Positions 43,548 to 54,856 of a stretch of 64,000 bases of DNA are shown here, piece after piece. Each line of letters starts with the position of its first letter. The stretch's first letter is position 1. Source of the stretch: Geobacillus thermocatenulatus (GTDB lineage Bacteria > Bacillota > Bacilli > Bacillales > Anoxybacillaceae); the NCBI RefSeq assembly GCF_002217655.1, contig NZ_NEWK01000001.1:1188001-1252000 (forward strand), read 5' to 3'. The translations under genes and the position numbers were made by a program. The notes below the pieces were generated by a model. That model made no database searches. It saw only the letters and a program-made list of their open reading frames with translations, and had not been told where the DNA came from.

Positions 43548-44159
43548 ATGCAGCTAGTCATTGAGTGGGTGACCAACATCATTTTGTTTTTGTTGTTTGC
43601 TGTCATCATCGATTTTTTGCTGCCGTCGGGAACGATGCAAAAATACGTGAAAATGGCTGTCGGGCTTATGCTCGTCCTCGTGATGCTTGCTCCGGTGCTT
43701 CGGCTCGCTTCCGTTGATCCCCAGCAGCTCATGGCGTCGGCGCTCGCCCATTTTTCCAACGGCCGTGCGGGGGAAGAGGCAATAAAAAATCAAATCGAAC
43801 AGCAGAAAAAAGAAATACAAGCCTCGCAACGCGCATATATTATAAAACAAATGGCTGTCCAGCTCGAAAACGATGTTAATGAGGAGTTGATGGAAAAGTA
43901 TGGGCTGAAAGCGGATGTCAACGTTTACGCCAAGCCAGGCGACGACTGGCGCATGCCGGACGATATCAAGACGATTGAGGTCGTCCTTTCGAAACAGAAG
44001 TCAGTCGGTTCGGTGGAACCGGTTGTCATCGATACGACGAAGCCGCCGGCTTTGCCGGAGGGCGATGCTTCGCTGGCAGAGGAGGTGCGCGCTTTTCTCG
44101 CCGGCCGATGGGAAATCGATGAAGATAAAATTGACGTGCAATTTAGGGGGAGGGAATAA
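43548..44159 (+). CDS. spoIIIAF: Stage III sporulation protein AF
   Basis: 203 aa. Two N-terminal helices (about 6-22 and 35-55) and a soluble ring-building-like domain (about 90-203) that faces the intermembrane space. The NLIQQQKKEIQ-type linker is helical. Confidence 0.94.
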   Translation: MQLVIEWVTNIILFLLFAVIIDFLLPSGTMQKYVKMAVGLMLVLVMLAPVLRLASVDPQQLMASALAHFSNGRAGEEAIKNQIEQQKKEIQASQRAYIIKQMAVQLENDVNEELMEKYGLKADVNVYAKPGDDWRMPDDIKTIEVVLSKQKSVGSVEPVVIDTTKPPALPEGDASLAEEVRAFLAGRWEIDEDKIDVQFRGRE

Positions 44160-44165
44160 GGGGGG

Positions 44166-44798
44166 ATGTTGCCGCTCATCAAACGGCTCTTTTCTTCAGC
44201 ACTGAAAGACGGGGAAGGAGCACAGAAAAAATGGCCGTTTTCGTACGTCGTCGTCCTGCTGTTGGCTGGTGTCGCCTTGATGGCGGCAAGCCATTGGGCA
44301 AACAGTGGAGAGGAAGCCGAAGCGAAGCCTTCCGCCGGGCAGCCGTCCGCTCCAGCCGAGCCGGCATTCCTGGCAAGCAAGGAGACGAAAGAGAAAGTGA
44401 TCGCCGCCTATGAGGAGCGGTACGAAAAAGAACTGAAAGCTGCTCTTGAGGCGATCGAAGGGGTGGATGATGTCACGGTCGTCGTCAATCTCGATTCCAC
44501 GGAGTTGAAACTGTATGAGAAAAAGCGTTCGACTCAGCAGCAGACAACGGAAGAGAGAGATAAGGAAGGCGGGAAGCGGACGATCGAAAACGAGTCGACT
44601 AATGAAGAAGTCATCATTATTCATAACGGCGAAGAAGAAACGCCGCTTGTTGTCGCCACGAAAAAGCCGGACATCCGCGGCGTTCTCGTTGTCGCCAAAG
44701 GGGCGGATAATTTGCAAATCAAAAAATGGATCGTCGAGGCGGTGACGCGCGTGTTAAACGTTCCGAGCTACCGCGTCGCTGTCTTGCCAAAAAAATGA
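44166..44798 (+). CDS. spoIIIAG: Stage III sporulation ring protein AG
   Basis: 210 aa. One membrane helix (about 23-41), then a ring-building-motif domain with ALEAIEGVDDVTVVVNLDS and a beta-rich insertion (residues about 115-165), followed by KPDIRGVLVVAKGADN. It forms the large ring of the feeding tube. It starts 6 bp after spoIIIAF. Confidence 0.95.
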   Translation: MLPLIKRLFSSALKDGEGAQKKWPFSYVVVLLLAGVALMAASHWANSGEEAEAKPSAGQPSAPAEPAFLASKETKEKVIAAYEERYEKELKAALEAIEGVDDVTVVVNLDSTELKLYEKKRSTQQQTTEERDKEGGKRTIENESTNEEVIIIHNGEEETPLVVATKKPDIRGVLVVAKGADNLQIKKWIVEAVTRVLNVPSYRVAVLPKK

Positions 44799-44821
44799 CC
44801 GGGTAAGGGGAGGATATCGGC

Positions 44822-45373
44822 ATGTTGAAAAAACAAACCGTATGGCTGTTGACGATGTTGAGTTTGGTCGTTGTGCTGTCGGTCTATTACGTGACAGCAC
44901 CAAAAAATATGAACAACAGTCCGGCCTTTACCGCCAATCAGAAGACGGAAAAAACAACCGATCAGCCGAGCGTCGCTGTTGAAGAAGCGAAAAAGCCGTC
45001 GGCGTCTGGCGAAACGGGCGACGACTTGTTTACAGCGCTGCGCATGAAAATTGAGGATGAACGGAGCCGGCTGCGCGATGAGCTGAACGCCATTGTCGCT
45101 TCAGCGAACGCGACGGCGGAAGAAAAAAATGAAGCGCTCGACAAAATTGAAAAATTGCAAGCATTGTCCGAAAAAGAAGCCACGTTGGAGACGCTCATCA
45201 AATCGAAAGGCGGTTATGAAGACGTGCTCGTGCGCGCCGATGACAACCAAGTGCGCGTGACGATCAAAGCGAAACAAAGCTCAGCGAAATCGGCGAATGA
45301 AGTCATTCACATGGTGAAAAAAGAAATACCCGATGCTGAATACGTGACGGTTGAGTTTCAGCCGGCTGGATGA
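44822..45373 (+). CDS. spoIIIAH: Stage III sporulation protein AH
   Basis: 183 aa. One membrane helix (about 5-25) and a YscJ/FliF-like ring domain (about 85-183). It binds forespore SpoIIQ across the septum. KSKGGYEDVLVRADDNQVRV matches the interaction domain. Last gene of the operon, followed by a terminator. Confidence 0.95.
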   Translation: MLKKQTVWLLTMLSLVVVLSVYYVTAPKNMNNSPAFTANQKTEKTTDQPSVAVEEAKKPSASGETGDDLFTALRMKIEDERSRLRDELNAIVASANATAEEKNEALDKIEKLQALSEKEATLETLIKSKGGYEDVLVRADDNQVRVTIKAKQSSAKSANEVIHMVKKEIPDAEYVTVEFQPAG

Positions 45374-45377
45374 ACGC

Positions 45378-45405
45378 GCTGCTCTTTAGGGCAGCTTCTT
45401 TTTTT
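45378..45405 (+). terminator. spoIIIA operon terminator
   Basis: GCTGC (45378-45382) pairs with GCAGC (45391-45395), then TTCTTTTTTT. Confidence 0.75.
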
Positions 45406-45418
45406 GCGGAAAAGTCTT

Positions 45419-45446
45419 TTGTTTGTCCTACGGTTGTGTGTATAAT
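45419..45446 (+). promoter_or_regulatory. Sigma-A promoter of accBC
   Basis: TTGTTT (45419-45424), 16 bp, TATAAT (45441-45446), 72 bp before accB. Confidence 0.6.
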
Positions 45447-45517
45447 CGTTATGGATACGTTTAGGCACCGCCAGAAGGGAACGGGCTGCACGATATTTGG
45501 AGAAAGGTGTGAGATCG

Positions 45518-46051
45518 ATGAAAATTCAAGAAATTCGTGAATTGATCCGCTTGGTCGACCAGTCCACGATTGACGAATTCGTATACGAACAAGGCGAAAC
45601 AAAAGTACATATGAAAAAAGGAACGGCTGCTGCTGCCGTTGCGCCGGCCGCATCAGCACAGACGGCGGTCGCGCCGCCGGCGCCTGCCGCTTTGGCCGCG
45701 GTCGAACCGGCTCCGGCAGCTGCTCCCGTTCAAGCAGCGGCCTCGGAAGCGCCGGCACCGAAAGCGGAAACGCCGGTGGTCAAAGAAGCAAAGCCGGCTG
45801 TGGAAGGCAACTTGCATCAAATTACTTCACCGATGGTCGGCACGTTCTACGCAGCGCCGGCGCCGGACAAGCCGCCGTATGTGAAGCCGGGCGACAAAGT
45901 GAAAAAAGATACGGTCGTTTGCATCATCGAGGCGATGAAGCTGTTTAATGAAATTGAAGCGGAAGTCGATGGCGAAATTGTCGAGGTGTTGGTGCAAAAC
46001 GGCCAGCTCGTCGAATATGGCCAGCCGTTGTTTTTAGTCAAGCCTGAATAA
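45518..46051 (+). CDS. accB: Biotin carboxyl carrier protein of acetyl-CoA carboxylase
   Basis: 177 aa from ATG 45518. The N-terminal [21 protein letters not shown] is followed by an Ala/Pro-rich linker (about 40-97) and the biotinyl domain with the biotin lysine in [15 protein letters not shown] (about 141-155). It carries carboxybiotin between the AccC and AccAD halves for malonyl-CoA synthesis. Cotranscribed with accC (15-bp gap). Confidence 0.96.
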   Translation: MKIQEIRELIRLVDQSTIDEFVYEQGETKVHMKKGTAAAAVAPAASAQTAVAPPAPAALAAVEPAPAAAPVQAAASEAPAPKAETPVVKEAKPAVEGNLHQITSPMVGTFYAAPAPDKPPYVKPGDKVKKDTVVCIIEAMKLFNEIEAEVDGEIVEVLVQNGQLVEYGQPLFLVKPE

Positions 46052-46066
46052 GGGAGAGAACGGACG

Positions 46067-47422
46067 ATGATCAAAAAAGTGTTGGTGGCGAACCGCGGGG
46101 AAATCGCCGTCCGCATCATCCGCGCCTGCCGCGAGCTTGGGATTGAGACGGTCGCTGTCTTTTCGCAAGCCGACCGCGACGCCTTGCACGTGCAGCTGGC
46201 TGATGAGGCGTACTGCATCGGACCGACCGCTTCGAAAGACAGCTACTTAAATTTCACAAACATTATGAGCGTCGCCACGCTGACTGGCTGTGACGCCATC
46301 CACCCCGGTTACGGGTTTTTGGCGGAAAATGAAGCGTTCGCCGAGCTGTGCCGTGAATGCAACGTGACATTTATCGGTCCAAGTCCGGAAGCGATTGCAA
46401 AAATGGGCATTAAAGACATCGCTCGCGAGACGATGCGCGAGGCGGGGGTGCCGATCGTGCCTGGGTCGCGCGGGGTGATCGAAAGCCTTGATGAGGCGCG
46501 GGCGATTGCCGACGAGATCGGCTATCCGGTCATCATTAAAGCGACGGCCGGCGGCGGCGGGAAAGGAATCCGCGTCGCCCGCAACGAAGAAGAGCTCGTC
46601 AAAGGCATCAACATCACCCAGCAGGAAGCGGCGACAGCGTTTGGCAACCCAGGCGTCTATATTGAAAAATATATCGAAGATTTCCGCCATGTCGAAATTC
46701 AAGTGCTCGCTGATTCGTACGGCAATACGATTCATCTCGGTGAGCGCGACTGCTCGATCCAGCGCCGGCTGCAAAAACTGGTTGAGGAAGCGCCGTCGCC
46801 GGCCATTGACGACGAGATGCGCCGGAAGATGGGCGAGGCGGCGGTCAAGGCGGCGAAAGCGGTCAACTACACCGGCGCCGGTACGGTTGAATTTATTTAT
46901 GACCACCGGAACAAACAATTTTACTTCATGGAGATGAATACGCGCATTCAAGTCGAGCATCCGGTCACGGAACTGATCACCGGCATCGATTTGGTCAAGG
47001 AGCAAATCCGCATCGCCGCTGGTGAAAAGCTGTCGATCACCCAAGAGGACGTTACGTTTAACGGCTTTGCGATCGAGTGCCGGATCAACGCCGAAAATCC
47101 AGCGAAAAACTTTATGCCGTCGCCGGGGAAAATCGCCATGTACCTGCCGCCGGGCGGCCCGGGCGTGCGCGTCGATTCCGCCGCCTATCCAGGCTATACG
47201 ATCCCGCCGTATTATGATTCGATGATCGCCAAATTGATCGTTCATGCGCCGACGCGTGCGGAAGCGATCGCCCGCATGAGACGGGCGCTTTCGGAGTTTA
47301 TCATCGAAGGCATTCATACAACGATTCCGTTCCACATAAAATTAATGGAGCATGAGAAATTTCAAAGCGGTGAGTTTAATACGAAGTTTTTGGAGTTATA
47401 TGATATTATGAAGGCGGAATAG
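46067..47422 (+). CDS. accC: Biotin carboxylase of acetyl-CoA carboxylase
   Basis: 451 aa. ATP-grasp enzyme that carboxylates biotin on Acc[37 protein letters not shown] (ATP loop, about 164-179), [17 protein letters not shown], and [19 protein letters not shown] (active site, about 288-306) are seen. Confidence 0.97.
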   Translation: MIKKVLVANRGEIAVRIIRACRELGIETVAVFSQADRDALHVQLADEAYCIGPTASKDSYLNFTNIMSVATLTGCDAIHPGYGFLAENEAFAELCRECNVTFIGPSPEAIAKMGIKDIARETMREAGVPIVPGSRGVIESLDEARAIADEIGYPVIIKATAGGGGKGIRVARNEEELVKGINITQQEAATAFGNPGVYIEKYIEDFRHVEIQVLADSYGNTIHLGERDCSIQRRLQKLVEEAPSPAIDDEMRRKMGEAAVKAAKAVNYTGAGTVEFIYDHRNKQFYFMEMNTRIQVEHPVTELITGIDLVKEQIRIAAGEKLSITQEDVTFNGFAIECRINAENPAKNFMPSPGKIAMYLPPGGPGVRVDSAAYPGYTIPPYYDSMIAKLIVHAPTRAEAIARMRRALSEFIIEGIHTTIPFHIKLMEHEKFQSGEFNTKFLELYDIMKAE

Positions 47423-47432
47423 GAGGTGCCTT

Positions 47433-47834
47433 ATGTCTGAGCATGTCTTTGAAACAGAGCAAGTGTACCCGGCGCTCGGCAAGGTGGAAATTGCACCGGA
47501 AGTGATTGAGGTGATCGCTGGCATCGCGGCGTCAGAAGTCGACGGCATCGCGCAAATGCGCGGCAATTTTGCCGCCGGCGTTGCCGAGCGGTTTGGAAAG
47601 AAACACCATGGAAAAGGCGTCAAGGTGGATTTGCGCGACGACGGCGTCGTCATCGATCTTTATTGCCTCGTCCAGTTTGGCGCATCGATTCCGAACGTGG
47701 CGAAAAAGGTGCAGGAAAATGTGCGCCAAGCGCTTTGGAACATGACCGGCCTCGAGGCGAGCGAAGTGAACGTTCATATCGTCGGCATCCAGTTTGAGGG
47801 CGGCAAGCAAGAACAAGGCGTGGTCGAACCGTGA
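47433..47834 (+). CDS. yqhY: Asp23/Gls24 family protein YqhY
   Basis: 133 aa. GKVEIAPEVIEVIAGIAASEVDGI identifies the Asp23/Gls24 domain. In B. subtilis yqhY is cotranscribed with accBC and is needed to balance acetyl-CoA carboxylase activity, so the order here (10-bp gap after accC) supports the same regulatory role. Confidence 0.93.
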   Translation: MSEHVFETEQVYPALGKVEIAPEVIEVIAGIAASEVDGIAQMRGNFAAGVAERFGKKHHGKGVKVDLRDDGVVIDLYCLVQFGASIPNVAKKVQENVRQALWNMTGLEASEVNVHIVGIQFEGGKQEQGVVEP

Positions 47835-47840
47835 TCTCGC

Positions 47841-47880
47841 AAGGCAGTTGCTTTTTCAGCGGCTGCCTTTTTGTTTTTTT
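47841..47880 (+). terminator. accBC-yqhY terminator
   Basis: AAGGCAG (47841-47847) pairs with CTGCCTT (47863-47869), then TTTGTTTTTTT. Confidence 0.8.
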
Positions 47881-48026
47881 GGCCAAAGTTTGTTATTGTA
47901 ATGAACGAGGCCGTTGTGGCGCAGCCAACGGCAGCGCGAATGATTTTTGGGAAAAGGCTGGCTTTTTCCGAAAAATATGATATGATTTCATTGTGAATGT
48001 TCGTTTTTTTGGAAAGGGGGACCGCC

Positions 48027-48419
48027 ATGAAGCGGCATGAAGCACGGGAAAAGGCGTTGCAGGCGCTGTTTCAAATCGATGTCGGACGCATTCCACCGGA
48101 CGAGGCGCTCCACAATGTCACGGGCGGCGGCGACATCGACCCGTTTTTGCGCCAGCTCGTTTTTGGCGTCGTCGAGCACCAGGAGGAGATTGACGAGCTG
48201 TTGCGCGCCAATTTGAAAAAATGGACGCTTGAACGCGTCGCTAACGTTGACCGCGCCATTTTGCGCATGGCGACGTACGAGATGAAATACGCCGATGATG
48301 TGCCGGTAAGCGTCAGCCTCGATGAGGCGGTCGAGCTGGCGAAAAAATTCGGCGATTGGAAATCCGGGAGTTTTGTCAACGGCGTGCTTTCGAAAGTGAA
48401 GGCGGCGCTGCAAAAATAA
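48027..48419 (+). CDS. nusB: Transcription antitermination factor NusB
   Basis: 130 aa from ATG 48027 (AAAGGGGG). All-helical RNA-binding protein that with NusE/S10 binds boxA in rRNA operons. [33 protein letters not shown] and [15 protein letters not shown] are the family blocks. A TATGAT -10 element at 47981-47986 is plausible. Confidence 0.95.
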   Translation: MKRHEAREKALQALFQIDVGRIPPDEALHNVTGGGDIDPFLRQLVFGVVEHQEEIDELLRANLKKWTLERVANVDRAILRMATYEMKYADDVPVSVSLDEAVELAKKFGDWKSGSFVNGVLSKVKAALQK

Positions 48420-48478
48420 AACCGGCTGCATCGCGGGCTGATATTGAACGATGAACGAGGAGAGGGGAACGAAACACG

Positions 48479-49333
48479 ATGACAGCACAAATCATTAGCG
48501 GAACGGAGATGGCAAGGACGATTCGCACGGCATTGGCCAGTGAAGCAGCACGGTTGAAAGCGGACGGCGTTGAGCCGGGGCTGGCCGTCATTCTAGTCGG
48601 CGACGATCCGGCGTCGCATTCGTATGTAAAAGGAAAACAAAAAGCGTGCGCCGAGGTCGGCATTCGCTCGTTCCTTTACACGTTTCCGGCGGCGATCGAC
48701 GAAGAGACGCTGCTGGCGAAAATCCGCGAGTTAAACGTCGATCCAGCGGTGCACGGCATTTTAGTGCAGCTGCCGCTGCCGGATCACATTTGCGAATGGT
48801 CGGTCATTGAAACGATCGCACCGGAAAAAGATGTCGATGGGTTTCACCCGATCAATGTCGGAAAAATGATGATCGGCCAACGGGCATTTCTCCCGTGCAC
48901 TCCGCATGGCATTTTAGTGATGGTGCAATCGGCCGGCATTGACATCGCCGGCAAGCACGTTGTCGTCGTCGGCCGAAGCAACATCGTCGGCAAACCGGTT
49001 GGCCAGCTGTTTTTGCGCGAACATGCCACCGTCACCTACACTCACTCGAAAACGCCGGATTTGGCCGCCATCACGCGGCAGGCGGACATTTTGATCGTCG
49101 CGGTCGGCAAGGCGCGCCTCATCGGCCCGGAACACATCAAGCCCGGGGCGGTCGTCATCGACGTCGGCGTCAACCGGCTTGAGAACGGCAAATTGTGCGG
49201 CGATGTCGATTTTGACGCTGTGAAAGAAGTGGCTGGCTATATGACGCCGGTGCCGGGTGGAGTCGGGCCGATGACGATTACGATGCTCTTGCACAACACG
49301 ATTGAAGCGGCACGGCAGCTGGCCGCAAAGTGA
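48479..49333 (+). CDS. folD: Bifunctional methylenetetrahydrofolate dehydrogenase/cyclohydrolase
   Basis: 284 aa. It interconverts methylene-, methenyl- and 10-formyl-THF. VGDDPASHSYVKGKQKAC (catalytic Lys in the YxxxK motif, about 40-57), VQLPLPDHI, and the NADP site VVVVGRSNIVGKPVGQLF (about 160-178) with GGVGPMTITMLLHN at the end. Links with gcv and cyclo-ligase in folate use. Confidence 0.97.
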   Translation: MTAQIISGTEMARTIRTALASEAARLKADGVEPGLAVILVGDDPASHSYVKGKQKACAEVGIRSFLYTFPAAIDEETLLAKIRELNVDPAVHGILVQLPLPDHICEWSVIETIAPEKDVDGFHPINVGKMMIGQRAFLPCTPHGILVMVQSAGIDIAGKHVVVVGRSNIVGKPVGQLFLREHATVTYTHSKTPDLAAITRQADILIVAVGKARLIGPEHIKPGAVVIDVGVNRLENGKLCGDVDFDAVKEVAGYMTPVPGGVGPMTITMLLHNTIEAARQLAAK

Positions 49334-49344
49334 GGGCAGGATCA

Positions 49345-50691
49345 GTGGAAGTGAAATATGTGACGGTCGGGGCGTTGACGAAGTACATCAAACGCAAGTT
49401 CGATGTCGACCCGCATTTGCGCGATCTATGGGTGAAAGGCGAGATTTCGAATTTTAAGCAGCATTCGCGCGGCCATATGTATTTTACGTTGAAAGACAGC
49501 CAAGGACGCATTGCCGCCGTCATGTTCGCCGGCTACAACCAGCATTTGCCGTTCCGTCCTGAAGATGGGATGAACGTGCTCGCGCGCGGGGAAATTTCCG
49601 TCTATGAACCGAACGGCAACTATCAGCTTTATGTCAAAGAAATGCATCCGGAAGGTGTCGGAAGCCTCTATTTAGCCTACGAACAGCTGAAGCAGCGGCT
49701 TGAGGCGGAAGGGTTGTTTTCTCCGGTCCATAAAAAGCCGCTTCCAGCCTTCCCTCGCTGCATCGGCGTTGTTACATCGCCGACTGGAGCGGCGGTGCGC
49801 GATATTATGACGACGATTCGCCGCCGCTATCCGCTTGCTAAAATCATTTTGTTTCCAGCGCTCGTTCAAGGGGACGGGGCGGCGCCCTCCATCGTGCGCG
49901 CCATCGAGCGGGCGAATGCGTTCGGCGGGGTTGATGTGCTGATTGTCGGCCGCGGCGGCGGCTCGATCGAAGAATTGTGGGCGTTCAATGAAGAAATCGT
50001 CGCTCGCGCCATCTTCGCCTCAAAAATACCGATTATTTCCGCTGTCGGCCATGAAACAGATTTTACGATCGCCGACTTTGTCGCCGATTTGCGGGCGCCG
50101 ACGCCGACGGCAGCAGCTGAGATGGCGGCGCCGCATGTTGGCGAGATCTCTAGACGGCTCGCCGAGCGGAAATGGCGGCTCATCCGCGCCATGAAAGAGC
50201 GGCTTGCCGCTGATAAAGAGCAGCTTCGCCGGCTGCAAGGATCCTACGCATTCCGCTATCCCAAGCGGCTCTATGAACAAAAAGAACAGCAGCTTGATGC
50301 GCTGCTTGAGCGGCTTAGCCGCCAACGCGAACGGCTCGTCGACAAATATCGCCAGCGGCTGCATGAGCTTGACATGAGACTATGGCGGCACCATCCTGCT
50401 GCAGAGCTTGAGCGGATGAAAGAACGGCAAAAGGCGACCGCCAATGCGCTGGACAAAGCGATGCGCATTGCGGTGGAGCGCCATCGGTTCCGCTTTCGCT
50501 CCAACCTGGCCCGGCTTGAGGCGCTCAGTCCGCTTCGCATCATGGAGCGCGGCTACAGCTTGGTGTACAATGAGCAGGGCGAGCTCGTGAAACGAACGAA
50601 CCAGCTTCGAATCGGCGAGCATCTTTCCATTCAAGTTCAAGACGGACGAGTCGATTGTCAAGTGACGGGAGTGGAGGAAAAACACGTATGA
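49345..50691 (+). CDS. xseA: Exodeoxyribonuclease VII large subunit
   Basis: 448 aa from GTG 49345 ([19 protein letters not shown], aligned with B. subtilis); GTG 49330 at the folD stop is an alternative. OB-fold N-terminus ([14 protein letters not shown]...[11 protein letters not shown]), catalytic core with [19 protein letters not shown] and [23 protein letters not shown] split by the conserved loop, and a long coiled coil (about 285-400). Single-strand DNA exonuclease. Confidence 0.96.
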   Translation: MEVKYVTVGALTKYIKRKFDVDPHLRDLWVKGEISNFKQHSRGHMYFTLKDSQGRIAAVMFAGYNQHLPFRPEDGMNVLARGEISVYEPNGNYQLYVKEMHPEGVGSLYLAYEQLKQRLEAEGLFSPVHKKPLPAFPRCIGVVTSPTGAAVRDIMTTIRRRYPLAKIILFPALVQGDGAAPSIVRAIERANAFGGVDVLIVGRGGGSIEELWAFNEEIVARAIFASKIPIISAVGHETDFTIADFVADLRAPTPTAAAEMAAPHVGEISRRLAERKWRLIRAMKERLAADKEQLRRLQGSYAFRYPKRLYEQKEQQLDALLERLSRQRERLVDKYRQRLHELDMRLWRHHPAAELERMKERQKATANALDKAMRIAVERHRFRFRSNLARLEALSPLRIMERGYSLVYNEQGELVKRTNQLRIGEHLSIQVQDGRVDCQVTGVEEKHV

Positions 50692-50918
50692 GCGAAGAAA
50701 AAGAGATGACGTTTGAAGAAGCGATGAAAAAACTGGAGGAAATCGTCGAAAAGCTCGAGGAAGGGAACGTGCCGCTTGAGGAGGCGATCGCCTTTTTTCA
50801 AGAAGGCATGAAACTGTCCAAGCTTTGCCATGATAAATTGCAGCATGTGGAGAAACAGTTGGAGTACATGCTGCGCGAAGACGGCGAGCTTGTCCCTTTT
50901 TCGCCGGAGGAGGAGTGA
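50688..50918 (+). CDS. xseB: Exodeoxyribonuclease VII small subunit
   Basis: 76 aa from ATG 50688, overlapping the xseA stop (ATGA). [26 protein letters not shown] is the family core. Several copies wrap around one XseA. Confidence 0.96.
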   Translation: MSEEKEMTFEEAMKKLEEIVEKLEEGNVPLEEAIAFFQEGMKLSKLCHDKLQHVEKQLEYMLREDGELVPFSPEEE

Positions 50919-50921
50919 CGG

Positions 50922-51815
50922 GTGGCGCAGCTTTCGGTTGAACAGTTTCTCAACGAACAAAAACGGGCCGTCGAGGCGGCGCTTTCCTCCTATATGGCGC
51001 GGCTTCGTGGGCCGGAGACGCTGAAAAAGGCGATGGCCTACTCGCTTGAGGCCGGCGGCAAACGAATCCGCCCGCTTTTGTTGCTGGCGACCATCCAAGC
51101 GCTTGGCAAAGACCCGGCGATCGGTCTGCCAGTCGCTTGCGCCATTGAAATGATCCATACGTACTCACTCATTCATGATGATTTGCCAAGCATGGATAAC
51201 GATGATTTGCGGCGCGGCAAACCGACGAACCATAAAGTGTTCGGCGAGGCGATGGCCATTTTGGCCGGGGACGCCTTGCTTACGTATGCGTTTCAATTGA
51301 TCGCCGAGGTTGATGACGACCGCGTTCTGCCTTCCGTCCGGTTGCAGCTCATCGAGCAGCTCGCGAAGGCGGCCGGCCCGGAAGGCATGGTCGCTGGACA
51401 GGCGGCTGATATGGAGGCGGAAGGAAAAACGCTGGCGCTTGCGGAACTGGAATACATCCACCGCCATAAGACGGGGAAAATGCTGCAATACAGCGTGCAC
51501 GCCGGCGCCCTGCTTGGCGGCGCCGATGACCGGCAAATGCGCGAACTTAACGAGTTCGCCGCACATTTAGGCCTCGCCTTTCAAATTCGCGACGATATTT
51601 TGGACATTGAAGGAATGGAAGAAAAAATCGGCAAGCGAGTCGGCAGCGACCGCGACAACAAGAAGGCGACATATCCGGCGCTTCTTTCGCTAGGCGGTGC
51701 TAAAGAGAAACTGGCGTTTCACATTGACGCCGCGAAGCGCCATTTGCAGCAAGCCAAAATCGATGACGCGGTGCTGGCCTACATTTGCGAGCTTGTCGCG
51801 ATCCGCGACCACTGA
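50922..51815 (+). CDS. ispA: Farnesyl diphosphate synthase
   Basis: 297 aa from GTG 50922, equal in length to the well-known G. stearothermophilus enzyme. It builds C15 prenyl diphosphate from IPP and DMAPP. Both Asp-rich motifs are present: DDLPSMDNDD (about 86-95) and DDILD (about 225-229), with GGKRIRPLL near the N-terminus. Three bp after xseB. Confidence 0.96.
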   Translation: MAQLSVEQFLNEQKRAVEAALSSYMARLRGPETLKKAMAYSLEAGGKRIRPLLLLATIQALGKDPAIGLPVACAIEMIHTYSLIHDDLPSMDNDDLRRGKPTNHKVFGEAMAILAGDALLTYAFQLIAEVDDDRVLPSVRLQLIEQLAKAAGPEGMVAGQAADMEAEGKTLALAELEYIHRHKTGKMLQYSVHAGALLGGADDRQMRELNEFAAHLGLAFQIRDDILDIEGMEEKIGKRVGSDRDNKKATYPALLSLGGAKEKLAFHIDAAKRHLQQAKIDDAVLAYICELVAIRDH

Positions 51816-52062
51816 TGCGGGGCGGCGGCCTCTTGTTCCCGTTGTTCGCTTTCCTTCGGGGCGGAGGCGGCCTTGTTTTTTTGGTTGTTTTCCGCCGAGC
51901 GGCCACCGCAAGTTCTATAGATACACCACAAAACGCGTCCTAGTGGTGACGGGCTGCGTTGGCGGGAAAAGTCGATTTTTCGCGCCGGATCATGTATAAT
52001 AATACTACCTGTACGAGGAGAAACGGCTCGAAGAACGACAGAATGAAAGCGAGTGATCTTTG

Positions 52063-53955
52063 TTGGACTTGACAAAAATTGACCATCCGCGCGTTGTCAA
52101 AAATATGTCCATTCCTGAGCTGAAACGGTTAAGCGCCGAGATTCGGCGGTTTTTAATTGAGAAGTTGTCGAAAACGGGCGGACATATCGGCCCCAACTTA
52201 GGGGTCGTCGAGCTGACGATCGCCCTCCACCGCGAATTCGACAGCCCAAAAGACAAGCTCATTTGGGATGTCGGACACCAGTCATATGTGCATAAAATTT
52301 TGACCGGACGCGCCGCCGCGTTCGACACGCTCCGCCAATACAAGGGGCTGTCTGGGTTCCCGAAACGGAGCGAAAGCGAGCATGACGTGTGGGAAACGGG
52401 CCATAGCTCGACATCGCTGTCGGCGGCGATGGGAATGGCGATCGCCCGTGATTTGAAAGGGACGGATGAATACATCGTGCCGATCATCGGCGACGGGGCG
52501 CTCACCGGCGGCATGGCGCTTGAGGCGCTCAACCATATCGGGCATGAGAAAACGGATATGATTGTCATCTTAAACGACAATGAAATGTCGATCGCCCCGA
52601 ACGTCGGCGCATTGCACAACATCCTCGGTCGGTTGCGCACCGCCGGCAAATACCAGTGGGTGAAAGATGAACTGGAGTTGCTGCTCAAGCGCATCCCAGC
52701 GGTCGGGGGCAAGCTGGCGGCGACGGCCGAGCGGCTGAAAGACAGCTTGAAATATTTGCTTGTCTCCGGCGTCTTTTTCGAAGAGCTCGGGTTTACGTAT
52801 TTAGGCCCGGTCGATGGCCATGATTTTGAGGATTTGCTTGAGAACTTGCACTATGCGAAGAAGATGAAAGGCCCGGTGCTTGTCCATGTCATCACGAAGA
52901 AGGGAAAAGGGTACAGTCCGGCGGAAAACGACAAAGTCGGCACATGGCACGGCACAGGGCCGTACAAAATCGAAACCGGCGCTTTTGTCAAAACGAAAGA
53001 GGCCGGTCCGTCATGGAGCGCGCTTGTCAGCGAAACCGTGCGCCGGCTCGCCCGCACCGACCCGCGCATCGTCGCGATTACGCCGGCGATGCCGGTCGGC
53101 TCGAAGCTGGAAGGGTTCGCAAGCGAGTTCCCCGATCGGATGTTTGATGTTGGCATCGCCGAGCAGCACGCGACAACGCTTGCGGCTGGATTGGCGACGC
53201 AAGGGATGAAACCGTTTTTGGCCATTTATTCGACATTTTTGCAGCGCGCCTATGATCAAGTCGTCCATGATGTATGTCGACAAAACTTAAATGTCTTTTT
53301 CGCCATTGACCGTGCTGGATTGGTCGGGGCGGACGGCGAAACGCACCAAGGGGTGTTTGACATCGCCTTTTTGCGCCATGTGCCGAACTTGGTGTTGATG
53401 ATGCCAAAAGACGAAAACGAAGGACAGCACATGGTGTACACCGCCATCCGCTACGACAATGGGCCCATCGCTATGCGTTTCCCGCGCGGCAACGGGCTTG
53501 GCGTACCGCTTGATGAGGAACTGAAAGAAATCCCAATCGGCACGTGGGAAGTGTTGCGCGACGGCTGCGATGCGGCGATTTTGACGTTTGGCACGACGAT
53601 TTCGATGGCGCTTGAGGCGGCTGAGGAGCTCGCCAAAGATGGCGTATTCGTGAAAGTCGTCAACGCTCGCTTTTTGAAACCGATGGACGTGGCGATGCTT
53701 CACGAACTGCTTGAGAGCCGCCTGCCGATCTTAACGATCGAAGAGGCGGTGCTGCAAGGCGGCTTTGGCAGTGCTGTGTTGGAGTTTGCACATGATCATG
53801 GCTACCATGGGGCGGTCATCGAACGGATGGGCATCCCGGACCGCTTTATCGAACATGGAAGCGTCAGCGAGCTGCTCAATGAAATCGGGCTGACGTCGAC
53901 CCATGTCATCGACCGCATCAAAACGATGGTGCCAAGAAAACAGAAAAGGGCTTGA
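52063..53955 (+). CDS. dxs: 1-deoxy-D-xylulose-5-phosphate synthase
   Basis: 630 aa from TTG 52063 (aligned with the B. subtilis MDL start; TTG 52060 also possible). First step of the MEP isoprenoid pathway. Thiamine diphosphate motif [19 protein letters not shown]...[12 protein letters not shown], and transketolase C-terminal parts ([21 protein letters not shown]). A TATAAT at 51992-51997 may be its -10. The 51816-52062 gap holds an imperfect GC-rich hairpin with TTTTTTT (about 51820-51890), probably the ispA terminator. Confidence 0.96.
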   Translation: MDLTKIDHPRVVKNMSIPELKRLSAEIRRFLIEKLSKTGGHIGPNLGVVELTIALHREFDSPKDKLIWDVGHQSYVHKILTGRAAAFDTLRQYKGLSGFPKRSESEHDVWETGHSSTSLSAAMGMAIARDLKGTDEYIVPIIGDGALTGGMALEALNHIGHEKTDMIVILNDNEMSIAPNVGALHNILGRLRTAGKYQWVKDELELLLKRIPAVGGKLAATAERLKDSLKYLLVSGVFFEELGFTYLGPVDGHDFEDLLENLHYAKKMKGPVLVHVITKKGKGYSPAENDKVGTWHGTGPYKIETGAFVKTKEAGPSWSALVSETVRRLARTDPRIVAITPAMPVGSKLEGFASEFPDRMFDVGIAEQHATTLAAGLATQGMKPFLAIYSTFLQRAYDQVVHDVCRQNLNVFFAIDRAGLVGADGETHQGVFDIAFLRHVPNLVLMMPKDENEGQHMVYTAIRYDNGPIAMRFPRGNGLGVPLDEELKEIPIGTWEVLRDGCDAAILTFGTTISMALEAAEELAKDGVFVKVVNARFLKPMDVAMLHELLESRLPILTIEEAVLQGGFGSAVLEFAHDHGYHGAVIERMGIPDRFIEHGSVSELLNEIGLTSTHVIDRIKTMVPRKQKRA

Positions 53956-53958
53956 GAT

Positions 53959-54807
53959 ATGAAAGGAAAGAAAGAACGGCTCGATGTGCTGCTTGTTGAA
54001 CGAGGGTTGGCGGAAACGCGGGAAAAGGCGAAGCGAGCGATCATGGCCGGGCTTGTCTATTCAAACGACGTTCGACTCGATAAGCCCGGGGAAAAAGTGC
54101 CGGTTGACATTCCGCTTGAGGTGAAAGGCAACCCGCTTCCGTACGTCAGCCGCGGTGGGTTGAAACTGGAAAAAGCGTTGCGCGAGTTTCATATTCGCGT
54201 GGAAAATAAAATTGTTCTTGACATCGGCGCGTCGACCGGCGGTTTCACCGACTGCGCCTTGCAGCATGGGGCGAAGCTGACGTATGCCGTCGATGTCGGC
54301 TACAACCAGCTTGCTTGGAAGCTGCGTCAAGACGAGCGCGTCGTTGTGATGGAGCGGACGAACTTCCGCTACGTGACGCCGGATCAGTTTGCGAAAGGGC
54401 TGCCGGAAGTAGCTGTCATCGATGTCTCGTTTATTTCGCTGCGGCTCATTTTGCCGGTCGTCAAGACGGTCATGGTGCCGGGCGGAGATGTGATTGCGCT
54501 CGTCAAGCCGCAGTTTGAAGCCGGCAAGGAAAAGGTCGGCAAAAAGGGAATTGTTCGCAACCCGAACATTCACGAGGAAGTGCTCGAATCGATCATTCAA
54601 TTCGCCTGTGCGGAAGGATTCGATGTTTTGCACTTATCCTATTCGCCCATTACAGGCGGCGATGGCAACATTGAGTTTTTGCTTCACGCCGTTTATTCGG
54701 GAGAAAATCGCAAAGGGGAAAACCGTCTGTCGATGCCGATCGCACATATCGTACGTGAGGCGCACGCCCATCTGCGTGGCGACAGGACAGAGGGGAATGG
54801 CCAATAG
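53959..54807 (+). CDS. yqxC: TlyA-family rRNA methyltransferase/hemolysin-like protein
   Basis: 282 aa. N-terminal S4 RNA-binding domain ([21 protein letters not shown], about 6-26) and FtsJ-like methyltransferase with [18 protein letters not shown] (about 90-107) and [14 protein letters not shown]. TlyA in mycobacteria 2'-O-methylates 16S and 23S rRNA; the Bacillus activity is less certain. It starts 3 bp after dxs. Confidence 0.93.
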   Translation: MKGKKERLDVLLVERGLAETREKAKRAIMAGLVYSNDVRLDKPGEKVPVDIPLEVKGNPLPYVSRGGLKLEKALREFHIRVENKIVLDIGASTGGFTDCALQHGAKLTYAVDVGYNQLAWKLRQDERVVVMERTNFRYVTPDQFAKGLPEVAVIDVSFISLRLILPVVKTVMVPGGDVIALVKPQFEAGKEKVGKKGIVRNPNIHEEVLESIIQFACAEGFDVLHLSYSPITGGDGNIEFLLHAVYSGENRKGENRLSMPIAHIVREAHAHLRGDRTEGNGQ

Positions 54808-54856
54808 AGGCGAGAAACAACAGCGTGGCATTTTGCAAGCAAAGAGGTGGCGCAGT